NCBI GenBank assembly: GCA_003650545.1
Contig: QMQO01000014.1
Coordinates: forward strand, 1 to 32,029
DNA length: 32,029 bases
Direction of reading: 5' to 3'
DNA from: Candidatus Woesearchaeota archaeon
GTDB lineage: Archaea; Nanobdellota; Nanobdellia; Woesearchaeales; B72-G16
Below are positions 24,559 through 32,029 of this stretch, piece by piece. Each line of letters begins with the position of its first letter. Within the stretch, counting starts at the first letter, position 1. The position numbers and the translations under genes are program-made. The notes under the pieces are model-generated. The model did not search any database. It was not told where the DNA came from and was given only the letters and a program-made list of their open reading frames with translations.

Positions 24559-24567
24559 TTTATAAAT
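24559..24567 (-). promoter_or_regulatory. TATA element for the SpoIIM-like gene
   Basis: On the minus strand ATTTATAAA is centred 27 bases before the ATG, which predicts a leaderless transcript. Confidence 0.6.
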
Positions 24568-24572
24568 CTTAT

Positions 24573-24606
24573 GTTCCTATCTTTGGCTGGTTCCTATCTT
24601 TGGCTG
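24573..24606. repeat. 17-bp tandem repeat between divergent promoters
   Basis: GTTCCTATCTTTGGCTG occurs twice, head to tail and without mismatch. It sits exactly between the TATA elements of the divergent SpoIIM-like and aIF2 beta genes, just upstream of both BRE positions. Confidence 0.8.
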
Positions 24607-24613
24607 GGTAACA

Positions 24614-24623
24614 TTTATAAAAT
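24614..24623 (+). promoter_or_regulatory. TATA element for aIF2 beta
   Basis: TTTATAAAAT is centred about 27 bases before the aIF2 beta ATG, predicting a leaderless message. Confidence 0.6.
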
Positions 24624-24644
24624 AACCTGCTTTTCCTACAAAAC

Positions 24645-25052
24645 ATGGACTACAAAAAGCTACTAGAACGTGCACGCAAAAATCTACCAGAATCAGTTAT
24701 AACCTCTGAAAGATTTGAAATTCCAAATGTGCGGGGTCATATTCAAGGTAACAAAACAATAATTAGCAACTTTTTTCAGATAGCAGCCACATTAAACAGA
24801 CAGCCAGAACATATGTTGAAATTTATTCTGCGTGAACTGGCAACACCTGGAGAGATTAAAAAAAACTTAGTTATAATAGGTACAAAGGTTCCAGCATCTA
24901 GAATCAATGAAAAAATATACCAATACGCGCGGCAATTCGTTCTCTGTCCTGAATGTGGGAAACCCGATACAAAATTGGTAAAAGAAAAAAACTCTACTTT
25001 CATAAAGTGTTTGGCATGTGGAGCTAAATCAAGGGTGCAGAGTAAAATATGA
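24645..25052 (+). CDS. Translation initiation factor aIF2 subunit beta
   Basis: The 135-residue protein has the family's N-terminal helix, a central alpha/beta domain with GHIQGNKTIISNF and EHMLKFILRELATPG, and a C-terminal zinc ribbon with CPEC and CLAC pairs. It is part of the aIF2 trimer that delivers initiator tRNA to the small ribosomal subunit. Its stop overlaps the DUF424 start as ATGA, so the two are coupled. Confidence 0.97.
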   Translation: MDYKKLLERARKNLPESVITSERFEIPNVRGHIQGNKTIISNFFQIAATLNRQPEHMLKFILRELATPGEIKKNLVIIGTKVPASRINEKIYQYARQFVLCPECGKPDTKLVKEKNSTFIKCLACGAKSRVQSKI

Positions 25053-25339
25053 TAGTCAAAGTACATTCTTCTAAGAATACAACAATCTTAGTAATTAGTG
25101 ATAAAGAAATTGTTGGTAAAAAATTCTCTGATGAACACATCCAACTTGATCTAGACTCTGACTTCTTCAAGGGAAGAGAGATGACGCAGGTAGAGATCGA
25201 ATCACTTCTAAAAACTGCAAACAACATCATTTTTACAGGAAAAAAGGCGGTTAATCTTGGTCTGAAGAAAAACTTGATTGAACAAAACTCCATACTTAAG
25301 ATTCAAGGCGTTCCATACGCACAATGTCTTTTTATCTAA
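25049..25339 (+). CDS. DUF424 family protein
   Basis: The 96-residue protein matches the archaeal DUF424 family, with GKKFSDEHIQLDL near the start and TGKKAVNLGLKKNLIEQNSILKIQGVPYAQ near the end. Members are typically encoded next to aIF2 beta, as here, where it overlaps that gene by 4 bases, suggesting a role in translation or RNA binding that is not established. It converges with DP2, with 6 bases between the stops. Confidence 0.9.
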   Translation: MIVKVHSSKNTTILVISDKEIVGKKFSDEHIQLDLDSDFFKGREMTQVEIESLLKTANNIIFTGKKAVNLGLKKNLIEQNSILKIQGVPYAQCLFI

Positions 25340-25345
25340 AAAGCT

Positions 25346-28300
25346 TTAACCAAACCACTTACCTAAGCCAGTCTGTTTTTCTTTTTCTCTCCCGAAAATC
25401 TGATCGATGTTTCTTCTTAAAAGAAGGAGTGTTTGTTTTAAATAGGCTGGAACTTCGTATTTATTCGCTAGGCTAATACTCGGTTCTAAATATTTAACTA
25501 TACTGCCTTCTGAAACCGTGAAGATGATCTTCCCCCCACAAACTGCACATTTCCCTGTAAGGGGAGGTCTCCGATATTTCTCATTACATTTGACACACCT
25601 GAAAACTTGTTGGGAAAATTTTCTTAGATTTCCTTTTATATCTTTTAAAAAGTGTTTCTCAACAACTAACTTTGCTACATCTGCTTCAACAACAGACACT
25701 AATTTTTCAGCTAAATTCATTTGCCCTCTAAGCTTTTCCTCCATTGATGGTAAGAGTTTATACGCTGAACACAAAACTCCTTTATTTATATTTTTGGTGT
25801 CGTGTGTGAATGTCAAACCTTCAAATTGTTCTTTAGTGCCAAGGACATCACCGATCTTTTTTATTTTAGCATCCCAAGGCATCTTTCTTTCTATACACGC
25901 TTCATAAAACTCCAAAGGATACCTAGATACTATGTCCATATCAAAAACCATATCATCAACCTCTGAAGGATTCAGAACTGATGTGAGTACAAGTGGTGCA
26001 TCCATTGTAGCGCCTCTGTGATTTGGCAAGTATATTTTAGAAAAATTAAGAAAAGCATCCAACAACAAAAACACACAAGACTCGTCTCCATCTAAGTCTC
26101 GTCTCATTGCAGCGTGGAAGATTGGGTTGGCGAAAAAGCCTTGTGTCTTTGAAAAACCAATAATTCTACCAACTATGCCTGCGCTAGTGTGTGGTGCTAA
26201 TCCTACTATAAGTTGTCCCACAAGATCTGCTTTATCATTTAAATTATAATAAGGTTCAAGCCCGTAGAGCTTTACAAGCAGTTCATCTATAAACTTAGTA
26301 GACCTAAAAAGTATATCCGCACAATCTTCATCTGGTGAAACCGGACAAGAAGGCAAAATTACATCTTGGGGAAAAATTTCGAGTAGTTGATCTTCACTCT
26401 CCAGGGGCCTATTACTAACATCTGTAGTATAACCCAACTGTTTAAGTTTCTCTATGGTAGTTCCTATCTCCTTTGGTCTAAAGTGAGTTATTCCGACTTC
26501 ACTTGCATCGTATCTAATTGTGCCATCCTTATTAACAAACAACCCATACTTTGCTCTTAAAACGCCCTTGATCAAATGTTCTGGAACATGGTCTTTATTA
26601 GAAGTTCCTCTAACACCTTTAATCAAATCAGGATATGAATTTGTAGAAAGTTTTTTTAGAATGTGATTAAAAAGACGTCTAATGTCAATTTCCTTACACC
26701 TATAAGTTGAAGCCTGTCCGTGCTTCTCACATTCTGGTTTATCTATTAGGCCACACACACTACAGAAAAATCTTTTTTCTGTTGGTTTATCACAGGCCTC
26801 GCAAACAGAAAATATTGTTTCTCTGTCACAATCTGAACAATAAAATATAGGGAAATCTGCTTTTACCTTACCAACATCCAGAGCAGATTGTATCGACCTT
26901 AATCTTCCACCTTCTTCACCAACAGGAAAAAGTACTTGTGGGCTTCCTGTTAGTTTTCTCATTTTTGCTTTCTCCGGACGACCCATCCTTGCTCCAATGA
27001 ATACACCTGCTTTTGGCCTTATTTGGTAATCAGAAATATCATTTATCACGTCCATTATATCAACAGACTCGTAATCCTTTAATTTTTTTAACAACTCACC
27101 AACACTTTCTTTGTCTATTAGGTTTAATGTGTCTAAAAACGCATTTGCTGTATCACCTTCAACCACAACGAACTCCTTGCTTACTAATTTGTGGGGAAGA
27201 CATAATTTTTCAAATATGATTTTTGCTTTATTGGCAGGTATAACAAATTTAACAACTCTACCATTTTCCTTAAAAATATTGATAGAACCCAGATTGGAAA
27301 TCAAATCATATAAATCGTCATAGCTTAAAGCATCCCAAAAAAATAGAAATTTTGGGTGTAGTGGTACGTTTAATCTCTGACTGATTGCTTTAGCCTCAAA
27401 ATAAGTTATATCTCTTAACAAATAATTCTTTATAAGGTATTCTGTGCGTTTTTCGTCAACCTCGATAATATTTGCAAGTTTATTTAGATCTAATGATCCA
27501 AAAACATCTACAACAGCTCTCTCAACTTCTTGTACCCACCACTCCTCACAATATCCTGGTGGAAGAAGCCTGTGTGCTCTATTAAGAAAATCACCGTATG
27601 AAATTAATAAATCTCCTAGGAACAGAATCTTTGTTATTTTATTTTTCATTTTTTTTGCTTCTTCTTCATTCTCTAATTTGATAACAGAGCCATCCTCTAA
27701 CTGCACTACTGGTCCCTCAATTAGATCACACGAAGTCAATGCTGCGCCTTTACTAGGTCTTTCGACTTTAATGTGTGTTGCCACTGCAATGTAACCATCT
27801 AAAACATGCATTGTTGCAGGGTGTATGGCCATGCTCGAATAGCCGCTAACTCTAGATCTACCATATCTAAGTCTAAATCCTCCGTGTCTCAATGGGTGCC
27901 CAAGAACTGGTCTCCCTGCAACAATATCAGTAATATAAGTATACACAGGTATGATCTTATCTTTTGCTTCATTTACACTACCCAATGCTTTGGCTTTTTT
28001 CTGGATTTTCAAAAAATCTTTTAAAAAGTTCCAGTGATCCAGATCAAAATCTTTACCCCACTTATTTAGCTGTTTCCAAAGTTTCGGCGCCTTAAGTGGA
28101 ACACAACTGGAATGAATTAAACAAAAACCACTTCTAAGAAAATTAGTAGGAATTCTAGGAAGATCTTTGTAGTTACTCACCTCATATTTCTCAGAAGGAT
28201 CGCCACTAATTTGGACTGGCATATTCCTCATTAAAAATTCGACTTCTTCTTTTGAAGGAAAATATTGTAGATTTGTAACGCGTTCATGGTAATCTTCTAT

Positions 28301-28897
28301 TTCAGTAAATGTCCTCTTCACTTCTTCTTCAGTCGGATCGTATTCAGCATAACCCATTTTTTTCCTAACATAATCGGCTATCAACACGCTTACTGCAGCG
28401 TTTGTGCCACCCGCATTCCTTATTGGCCCTGAAAAATTTAGTCTGAAATATTTTCCTCTACCATCAAGTCTATCAATTAAATCAAGCCCAACAAACCCTT
28501 CCAACGGAGACGACACAACACCCACAGTGCTATATGCAAAGCCAGTTCTTATTCCCACCTCCATAGCCTCCTTTTTGTTCTTAAATTTGCAAAATTTCTC
28601 TTGTGAAATCTCTAAAGCTATCTGCAATGCAACCCTCCAATCTAAGACACCGTATTTTTTCTCCAATTCAATAATTCTCTTTTCTGCTCCAGCACCCTTT
28701 ATTTGGGGTGCAACAACAGAAATTAAACCAATAACACGCTCTGCCATGTTCTTTGCAAGAGTCACTTCCACAAAATCAACAGGGTCGTATTTTTTTTCCC
28801 TGGCTTTGGTAGCTATAGAAAACGCCTTTTTGATTTCGTCGTTTATACCATCAAAATATGTTTTAATTTTTGCGCTTGCATCTATTTTAATCACCAA
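25346..28897 (-). CDS. polC: DNA polymerase II (family D) large subunit DP2
   Basis: DP2 is the catalytic subunit of archaeal polymerase D. The 1183-residue protein shows LDLIDRLDGRGKYFRLNFSGP near the N-terminus and the catalytic segment FHAAMRRDLDGDE with its aspartates. PNHRGATMDAPLV follows, and there are zinc clusters CSDC/CEAC/CSVC and CVKC/CAVC. The last residues QTGLGKWF form a clear PIP-box for binding PCNA. There is no intein here, unlike in MCM. The first codon is TTG, with a GTG directly after it; either could be the start, and both overlap the DP1 stop by 8-11 bases. It is the last gene of the orc1-DP1-DP2 set. Confidence 0.97.
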   Translation of the reverse strand: MVIKIDASAKIKTYFDGINDEIKKAFSIATKAREKKYDPVDFVEVTLAKNMAERVIGLISVVAPQIKGAGAEKRIIELEKKYGVLDWRVALQIALEISQEKFCKFKNKKEAMEVGIRTGFAYSTVGVVSSPLEGFVGLDLIDRLDGRGKYFRLNFSGPIRNAGGTNAAVSVLIADYVRKKMGYAEYDPTEEEVKRTFTEIEDYHERVTNLQYFPSKEEVEFLMRNMPVQISGDPSEKYEVSNYKDLPRIPTNFLRSGFCLIHSSCVPLKAPKLWKQLNKWGKDFDLDHWNFLKDFLKIQKKAKALGSVNEAKDKIIPVYTYITDIVAGRPVLGHPLRHGGFRLRYGRSRVSGYSSMAIHPATMHVLDGYIAVATHIKVERPSKGAALTSCDLIEGPVVQLEDGSVIKLENEEEAKKMKNKITKILFLGDLLISYGDFLNRAHRLLPPGYCEEWWVQEVERAVVDVFGSLDLNKLANIIEVDEKRTEYLIKNYLLRDITYFEAKAISQRLNVPLHPKFLFFWDALSYDDLYDLISNLGSINIFKENGRVVKFVIPANKAKIIFEKLCLPHKLVSKEFVVVEGDTANAFLDTLNLIDKESVGELLKKLKDYESVDIMDVINDISDYQIRPKAGVFIGARMGRPEKAKMRKLTGSPQVLFPVGEEGGRLRSIQSALDVGKVKADFPIFYCSDCDRETIFSVCEACDKPTEKRFFCSVCGLIDKPECEKHGQASTYRCKEIDIRRLFNHILKKLSTNSYPDLIKGVRGTSNKDHVPEHLIKGVLRAKYGLFVNKDGTIRYDASEVGITHFRPKEIGTTIEKLKQLGYTTDVSNRPLESEDQLLEIFPQDVILPSCPVSPDEDCADILFRSTKFIDELLVKLYGLEPYYNLNDKADLVGQLIVGLAPHTSAGIVGRIIGFSKTQGFFANPIFHAAMRRDLDGDESCVFLLLDAFLNFSKIYLPNHRGATMDAPLVLTSVLNPSEVDDMVFDMDIVSRYPLEFYEACIERKMPWDAKIKKIGDVLGTKEQFEGLTFTHDTKNINKGVLCSAYKLLPSMEEKLRGQMNLAEKLVSVVEADVAKLVVEKHFLKDIKGNLRKFSQQVFRCVKCNEKYRRPPLTGKCAVCGGKIIFTVSEGSIVKYLEPSISLANKYEVPAYLKQTLLLLRRNIDQIFGREKEKQTGLGKWFG

Positions 28898-30479
28898 ACT
28901 TCATAATAGTAACTTCTCGTGTTTTTAGGCTAACGACGGGTACTCTACACGGCTCAGGTACTATACCGCGCTTCTCCTGATATTCTGTTGAGCTTAGCCA
29001 ACACGAACAATTAAGTAACGTCACAGAACGATAACTAGACACAGCAACCCTGTGTATATGACCTGTAACAAAAAAATCTGGGACAATGTCAATTACTAAA
29101 GGATCGTAATCTGGAACAGGGATATATTGTGTTGATGTATGCGATGGTGCAAGGTGCCTTCTCTGTAATAGAAATCTCATTATTAGGTCAGGTCTTTTCA
29201 GTCCACCTTGCGTTCTGATAGCATCAACAACATCTGCATAATATGGAAAGCTAAATCCATGATATAAAAGTACATTAAAGCCAGAGAATGTATCTGAAGC
29301 ATGTATGTTTACAAGCGCAGGATTACTAACGGAAATTAGATTTGGTAGTTTCTTTGTGTTAATAAAATCTTCGTAAATGGGTGGTTGTGGTTCCGCTATC
29401 CTCACAGCATCGTGGTTGCCAGGGCAAATAATGATTTTTATCTGTTTAGGAATTTTATCAAGATAGTCTAATAAGACCCTATACTGCTCTTTAATATCAT
29501 TTATGTCAAGTTCGTCTTCCTGACCAGGGTAAATTCCTGCACCTTCAACCAAATCACCCACAATAAAAACATATCTAACCTTCGAAGCAATTCTTCTTTG
29601 TTTTTCTCCACCCAAATCACCATTTAACCATCTAATAAATTTTCCAAATTCTTTTTTTAAGAAATTTGTTATGCCAAAATGTGGATCACCCAAGAACGCT
29701 ACATAAACATCGTCAGAACATTTTTTAAGGGCTGTATTTATGGGTATATCTGGCCAATACAATTCGTTTGCAAACACAACCTTGTTTCCATTAACACCGT
29801 TTATAGCTATTACCTCGTCTAAAACGACGTTTTTGGCAGACTCGTATAATTCTGGCTTGTTTTTACTAACAACAACTTTGATGCTACCTGTTTGGTCCTC
29901 TAACGTTAACATCAAATTGTTGTTTTTTGTCTCTCTGATCTCAGCCACCATACCTAATATCGAGATGTGTTCCCGATCTGTCTTGTCTAATACGCGGTTT
30001 ATGCTGACCGTGTTCTGAAGTTCTTGTCTCTGTTTTAATATCTTTTCTATCGCTTTGTATCTAAAATTAAAATAATCAACAAAATCTGCAATGGTGAGTT
30101 TTTTGGGTTGTGTCTTGAAACACTTTAATATTTTTACAGGGGTGGTATCGGCGGTCTTGTTTTTTTCATTTTTAATCACAAGTTTATGTTTATTTTTTGT
30201 TAAATAATCTTTGAATTTGGTGAGTGGTTTTTTGTTGCCATACTTTTGTTCTAAAACCAAACACCGCTCTAATTCAACCCAATTTATTGTCACTTTTGGG
30301 AAAAATTCTAAAAACTCTAATACTTCCGCCGTTATGATCAGTGGTGGTTCTTGGTTCTTTAAATTTTTCAATCTCGATGCTACGAAGCCACTATCTATAT
30401 TTTCTATACCGCTTTCTACAGCAATCAAAAATCCAAGACTTAGCAGAGCTTTAACTTTTTCTTTTGTTATTCTTTTCAT
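28887..30479 (-). CDS. polB: DNA polymerase II (family D) small subunit DP1, proofreading exonuclease
   Basis: DP1 carries the Mre11-like 3'-to-5' exonuclease and an OB fold. The 530-residue protein has an N-terminal helical part that binds partners and an OB fold at about 170-245. The phosphodiesterase motifs are all kept: GDPHFG (D265, H267), VGDLVEGAG (D309), CPGNHD (N355, H356, D357), YHG near 408 and TGHIH near 474. It lies 13 bases downstream of orc1/cdc6 and overlaps DP2, so the three genes form an operon leading away from the origin-like region. Confidence 0.97.
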   Translation of the reverse strand: MKRITKEKVKALLSLGFLIAVESGIENIDSGFVASRLKNLKNQEPPLIITAEVLEFLEFFPKVTINWVELERCLVLEQKYGNKKPLTKFKDYLTKNKHKLVIKNEKNKTADTTPVKILKCFKTQPKKLTIADFVDYFNFRYKAIEKILKQRQELQNTVSINRVLDKTDREHISILGMVAEIRETKNNNLMLTLEDQTGSIKVVVSKNKPELYESAKNVVLDEVIAINGVNGNKVVFANELYWPDIPINTALKKCSDDVYVAFLGDPHFGITNFLKKEFGKFIRWLNGDLGGEKQRRIASKVRYVFIVGDLVEGAGIYPGQEDELDINDIKEQYRVLLDYLDKIPKQIKIIICPGNHDAVRIAEPQPPIYEDFINTKKLPNLISVSNPALVNIHASDTFSGFNVLLYHGFSFPYYADVVDAIRTQGGLKRPDLIMRFLLQRRHLAPSHTSTQYIPVPDYDPLVIDIVPDFFVTGHIHRVAVSSYRSVTLLNCSCWLSSTEYQEKRGIVPEPCRVPVVSLKTREVTIMKFGD

Positions 30480-30492
30480 TTTATGTGTTAAA

Positions 30493-31689
30493 TTATAAAC
30501 CCAAATTATTCTTTAGGCTAGCAAATATCGTTTGTTTTATTGTATTAGGGATAGATAAATTGATTTCTCTTGTGCGCCCATATCTTCCCTTCGAAACAAC
30601 CTTTGCCGTAATCAAACCAAGCATATCAAATTCAGCCAAGATATCCGAAATTCTTCTTTGTGTTAATGGTCGCAGCCCAGCTTTCACACAAAGTTTTTTA
30701 TAATAACTATATATGTCACCTGTATAAACTGTGCTTTGGTTATTTAATGAAAACAAAGCGAAAAGGGTTAGTTGGTATTGCTTTGGTTGATTATCTATAA
30801 CATAAAAAACCGTATCCCGCTCTATTTTTTCTTCTGCTTCATCAACATGCTCTATTCTTATATTTTTTTGATTGGTTCTGTCTGCTATCTCGGCAGCGAC
30901 CCTTAACAGTTCTATTGCTCTCCTAGCGTCTCCATGATCGCGGGCTGCATAAGCAGCACACTTCTCTATAACGCCTTCAGCAAGAACACCTTCTTCAAAA
31001 ACTTCAGAAACTCTTGTTCTCAGAATATCTTGTATTTGAATTGCGTTATATGGCTCAAAAACAATCTCTTCTTCTGACAGAGAAGACTTTACTCTAGGAT
31101 CTAAATTATTTAAAAAAAACAAATCATTACTAATACCAACAATTGAAAGTAAAGTGTTTTTCAACTCTGAGTCAATCCTCGTAAAATTATATAGAATTTC
31201 ATCTCCTGTTTTTTTTATTAACTGGTCAATTTCGTCTAACACTATTATTATTACTCCTCTTTCTTTCTCTATTGCATTAAACAAAACATTATACACTTCA
31301 TCTGTAGGTAAGCCAGTGGTTGGTATTTCCTTACCAAATTCACGTGCTAGTTGTGCAACCACCCTGTATTCTGTATCCGCGATTTTTTTTAATTTACAAT
31401 TAACATAGACTAATTTAAGTGGTATGTTATTTTTTTTTGAAACAGACATCAAATTAGAAAGTACGTGTCTTACTGTTACTGTTTTTCCAGTTCCAGTTTT
31501 ACCATAAATAAATAGGTTAGATGGTTTCTCTAATTTTAGACTTGGAGCCAGAATCTTTGCAATATCTTCTATTTGTTTTTCTCTATGTAAGATCTTTTCA
31601 GGACAATAAGAAGGTAAAAGAACTTTCTTATTCACAAAAATAGAATTTTTTTTAATAAAACCCTCAAAATAACCAGACAGATCCTGCAA
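30493..31689 (-). CDS. cdc6: Orc1/Cdc6 replication initiator
   Basis: This AAA+ initiator recognises origin (ORB) sites and loads MCM. Of 398 residues, the Walker A motif YGKTGTGKT spans 62-70 and Walker B LDEIDQL 151-157. The sensor 1 SIVGISND and the initiator-specific region follow, and a C-terminal winged helix (about 315-398) includes GLRPLTQRRISDILAEFDMLGLI. The start is a TTG after a GGGGTGG ribosome binding site. The gene reads away from a non-coding, AT-rich region with an ORB-like element, the usual arrangement at archaeal origins, and heads the polymerase D operon. Confidence 0.97.
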   Translation of the reverse strand: MQDLSGYFEGFIKKNSIFVNKKVLLPSYCPEKILHREKQIEDIAKILAPSLKLEKPSNLFIYGKTGTGKTVTVRHVLSNLMSVSKKNNIPLKLVYVNCKLKKIADTEYRVVAQLAREFGKEIPTTGLPTDEVYNVLFNAIEKERGVIIIVLDEIDQLIKKTGDEILYNFTRIDSELKNTLLSIVGISNDLFFLNNLDPRVKSSLSEEEIVFEPYNAIQIQDILRTRVSEVFEEGVLAEGVIEKCAAYAARDHGDARRAIELLRVAAEIADRTNQKNIRIEHVDEAEEKIERDTVFYVIDNQPKQYQLTLFALFSLNNQSTVYTGDIYSYYKKLCVKAGLRPLTQRRISDILAEFDMLGLITAKVVSKGRYGRTREINLSIPNTIKQTIFASLKNNLGL

Positions 31690-31730
31690 TCTACCACCCC
31701 ACTTATTAATTCCACACGAAACTCAGGTGA

Positions 31731-31740
31731 TATAAATAAT
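31731..31740 (-). promoter_or_regulatory. TATA element for orc1/cdc6
   Basis: On the minus strand ATTATTTATA lies about 46 bases before the TTG start. The resulting leader would contain the GGGGTGG ribosome binding site. Confidence 0.5.
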
Positions 31741-31761
31741 TTTATGTTCTTAATGTTATAT

Positions 31762-31785
31762 ACCCCCTCCATTTCCTTTGGAAAA
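31762..31785 (-). promoter_or_regulatory. ORB-like origin recognition box
   Basis: Read on the minus strand it is TTTTCC-AAA-GGAAA followed by TGGA-GGGGGT: a dyad TTTCC/GGAAA and then a G-string. This is the layout of archaeal ORB elements bound by Orc1/Cdc6, in which a TTCCANTGGAA-type dyad is followed by a run of G. It stands beside the orc1 gene. Only one copy is seen. Confidence 0.6.
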
Positions 31786-31787
31786 TG

Positions 31788-31827
31788 AAATTAATTTTTT
31801 CTTGAATAAATTAATTTTATCTTGAAT
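31788..31827. repeat. 20-bp tandem repeat in the AT-rich region
   Basis: The unit AAATTAATTTTWTCTTGAAT occurs twice with one mismatch, and a partial third copy (TTTGAAT) follows. It starts two bases after the ORB-like element, so it may be part of the unwinding element. Confidence 0.7.
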
Positions 31828-32029
31828 TTATCATTTGAATTTATTATTTTATAATTATAACTTTTTTCTTTTGTTACCTTGTTTTTTTACTAAATTAACT
31901 TTTATTTTTTATAATTATTACCTTTTTTTACCATAACCTTTATTTTTTACAATTATTTTATTAATTTTAATAATTCTACATTTATTTTCATACTTCTTCA
32001 TATTTTTTTTCTCTTTTAAAACATAAAAA

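Larger units (their letters stand above)
31690..32029. other. Candidate replication origin region
   Basis: The 340 bases upstream of orc1/cdc6 hold no gene. They contain the orc1 TATA element, one ORB-like element, a 20-bp tandem repeat and then about 200 bases that are almost pure A and T, consistent with a DNA-unwinding element. The window ends here, so further ORB copies on the far side cannot be excluded. The origin call rests on context and motif; it is not proven. Confidence 0.65.

Noticed and set aside
25346-28897. Possible intein in DP2, as found in some archaeal polC genes
   Set aside because: The length is normal and the catalytic and zinc regions run on without an insertion.
1-32029. 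CRISPR array, insertion sequence or prophage
   Set aside because: No spaced repeat series, transposase or phage gene is visible; the only mobile element is the intein.

Overview
The window is archaeal, AT-rich chromosomal DNA. Its core genes are archaeal or archaeal/eukaryotic in type: topoisomerase VI, TBP, MCM, PCNA, both subunits of DNA polymerase D, Orc1/Cdc6, an RPA-like protein, aIF2 beta, Sec61 beta, NAC, RNase J and an archaeal RNase P RNA. Promoters look like BRE/TATA elements and several genes appear leaderless. DNA polymerase D, DNA gyrase subunit A, ScpB, a SpoIIM-family membrane protein and very short spacers together suggest a small-genome euryarchaeal or DPANN lineage (Woesearchaeota/Pacearchaeota-like). 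That placement is inferred from gene content, not from a tree.

Layout. 1-3.4 kb: KH-domain (Dim2-like) protein and topoisomerase VI B and A on the plus strand. 3.4-5.4 kb: IscU, then IscS with an HTH/four-cysteine regulator, on the minus strand; a perfect 18-bp palindrome lies at the regulator's predicted start site. 5.5-9.4 kb: TBP and an MCM helicase interrupted by a 404-residue intein. 9.5-12.4 kb, minus strand: PCNA, RNase J and a HAD hydrolase. 12.37-12.58 kb: a tRNA-Leu(CAA) gene that can only be folded by removing three introns. 12.6-13.9 kb: an operon of three small coiled-coil proteins of unknown function. 14-15.5 kb: a secreted, membrane-anchored lamin-tail-domain protein. 15.6-17 kb: an unknown protein, ScpB and a 41-residue zinc ribbon, all overlapping. 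17.1-19.5 kb: GyrA. 19.6-22.1 kb: two lipoproteins, a degenerate THUMP methyltransferase and a small membrane protein. 22.1-25.3 kb: RNase P RNA, Sec61 beta, NAC, RPA-like protein, SpoIIM-like protein (opposite strand), aIF2 beta and DUF424. 25.3-31.7 kb, minus strand: DP2, DP1 and Orc1/Cdc6. 31.7-32.0 kb: an extremely AT-rich non-coding region with an ORB-like element and a 20-bp tandem repeat, the best candidate for a replication origin.

How it works together. Most of a replisome is encoded within 32 kb: initiator, helicase, clamp, polymerase, single-strand binding protein and two type II topoisomerases. A second group serves RNA and protein maturation (tRNA, RNase P, RNase J, Dim2-like protein, aIF2 beta, NAC, Sec61 beta). 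The most unusual items are the triple-intron tRNA-Leu, the MCM intein that lacks the usual block B histidine and has lost a homing-endonuclease aspartate codon, and the palindrome-linked candidate Fe-S regulator in front of iscS.
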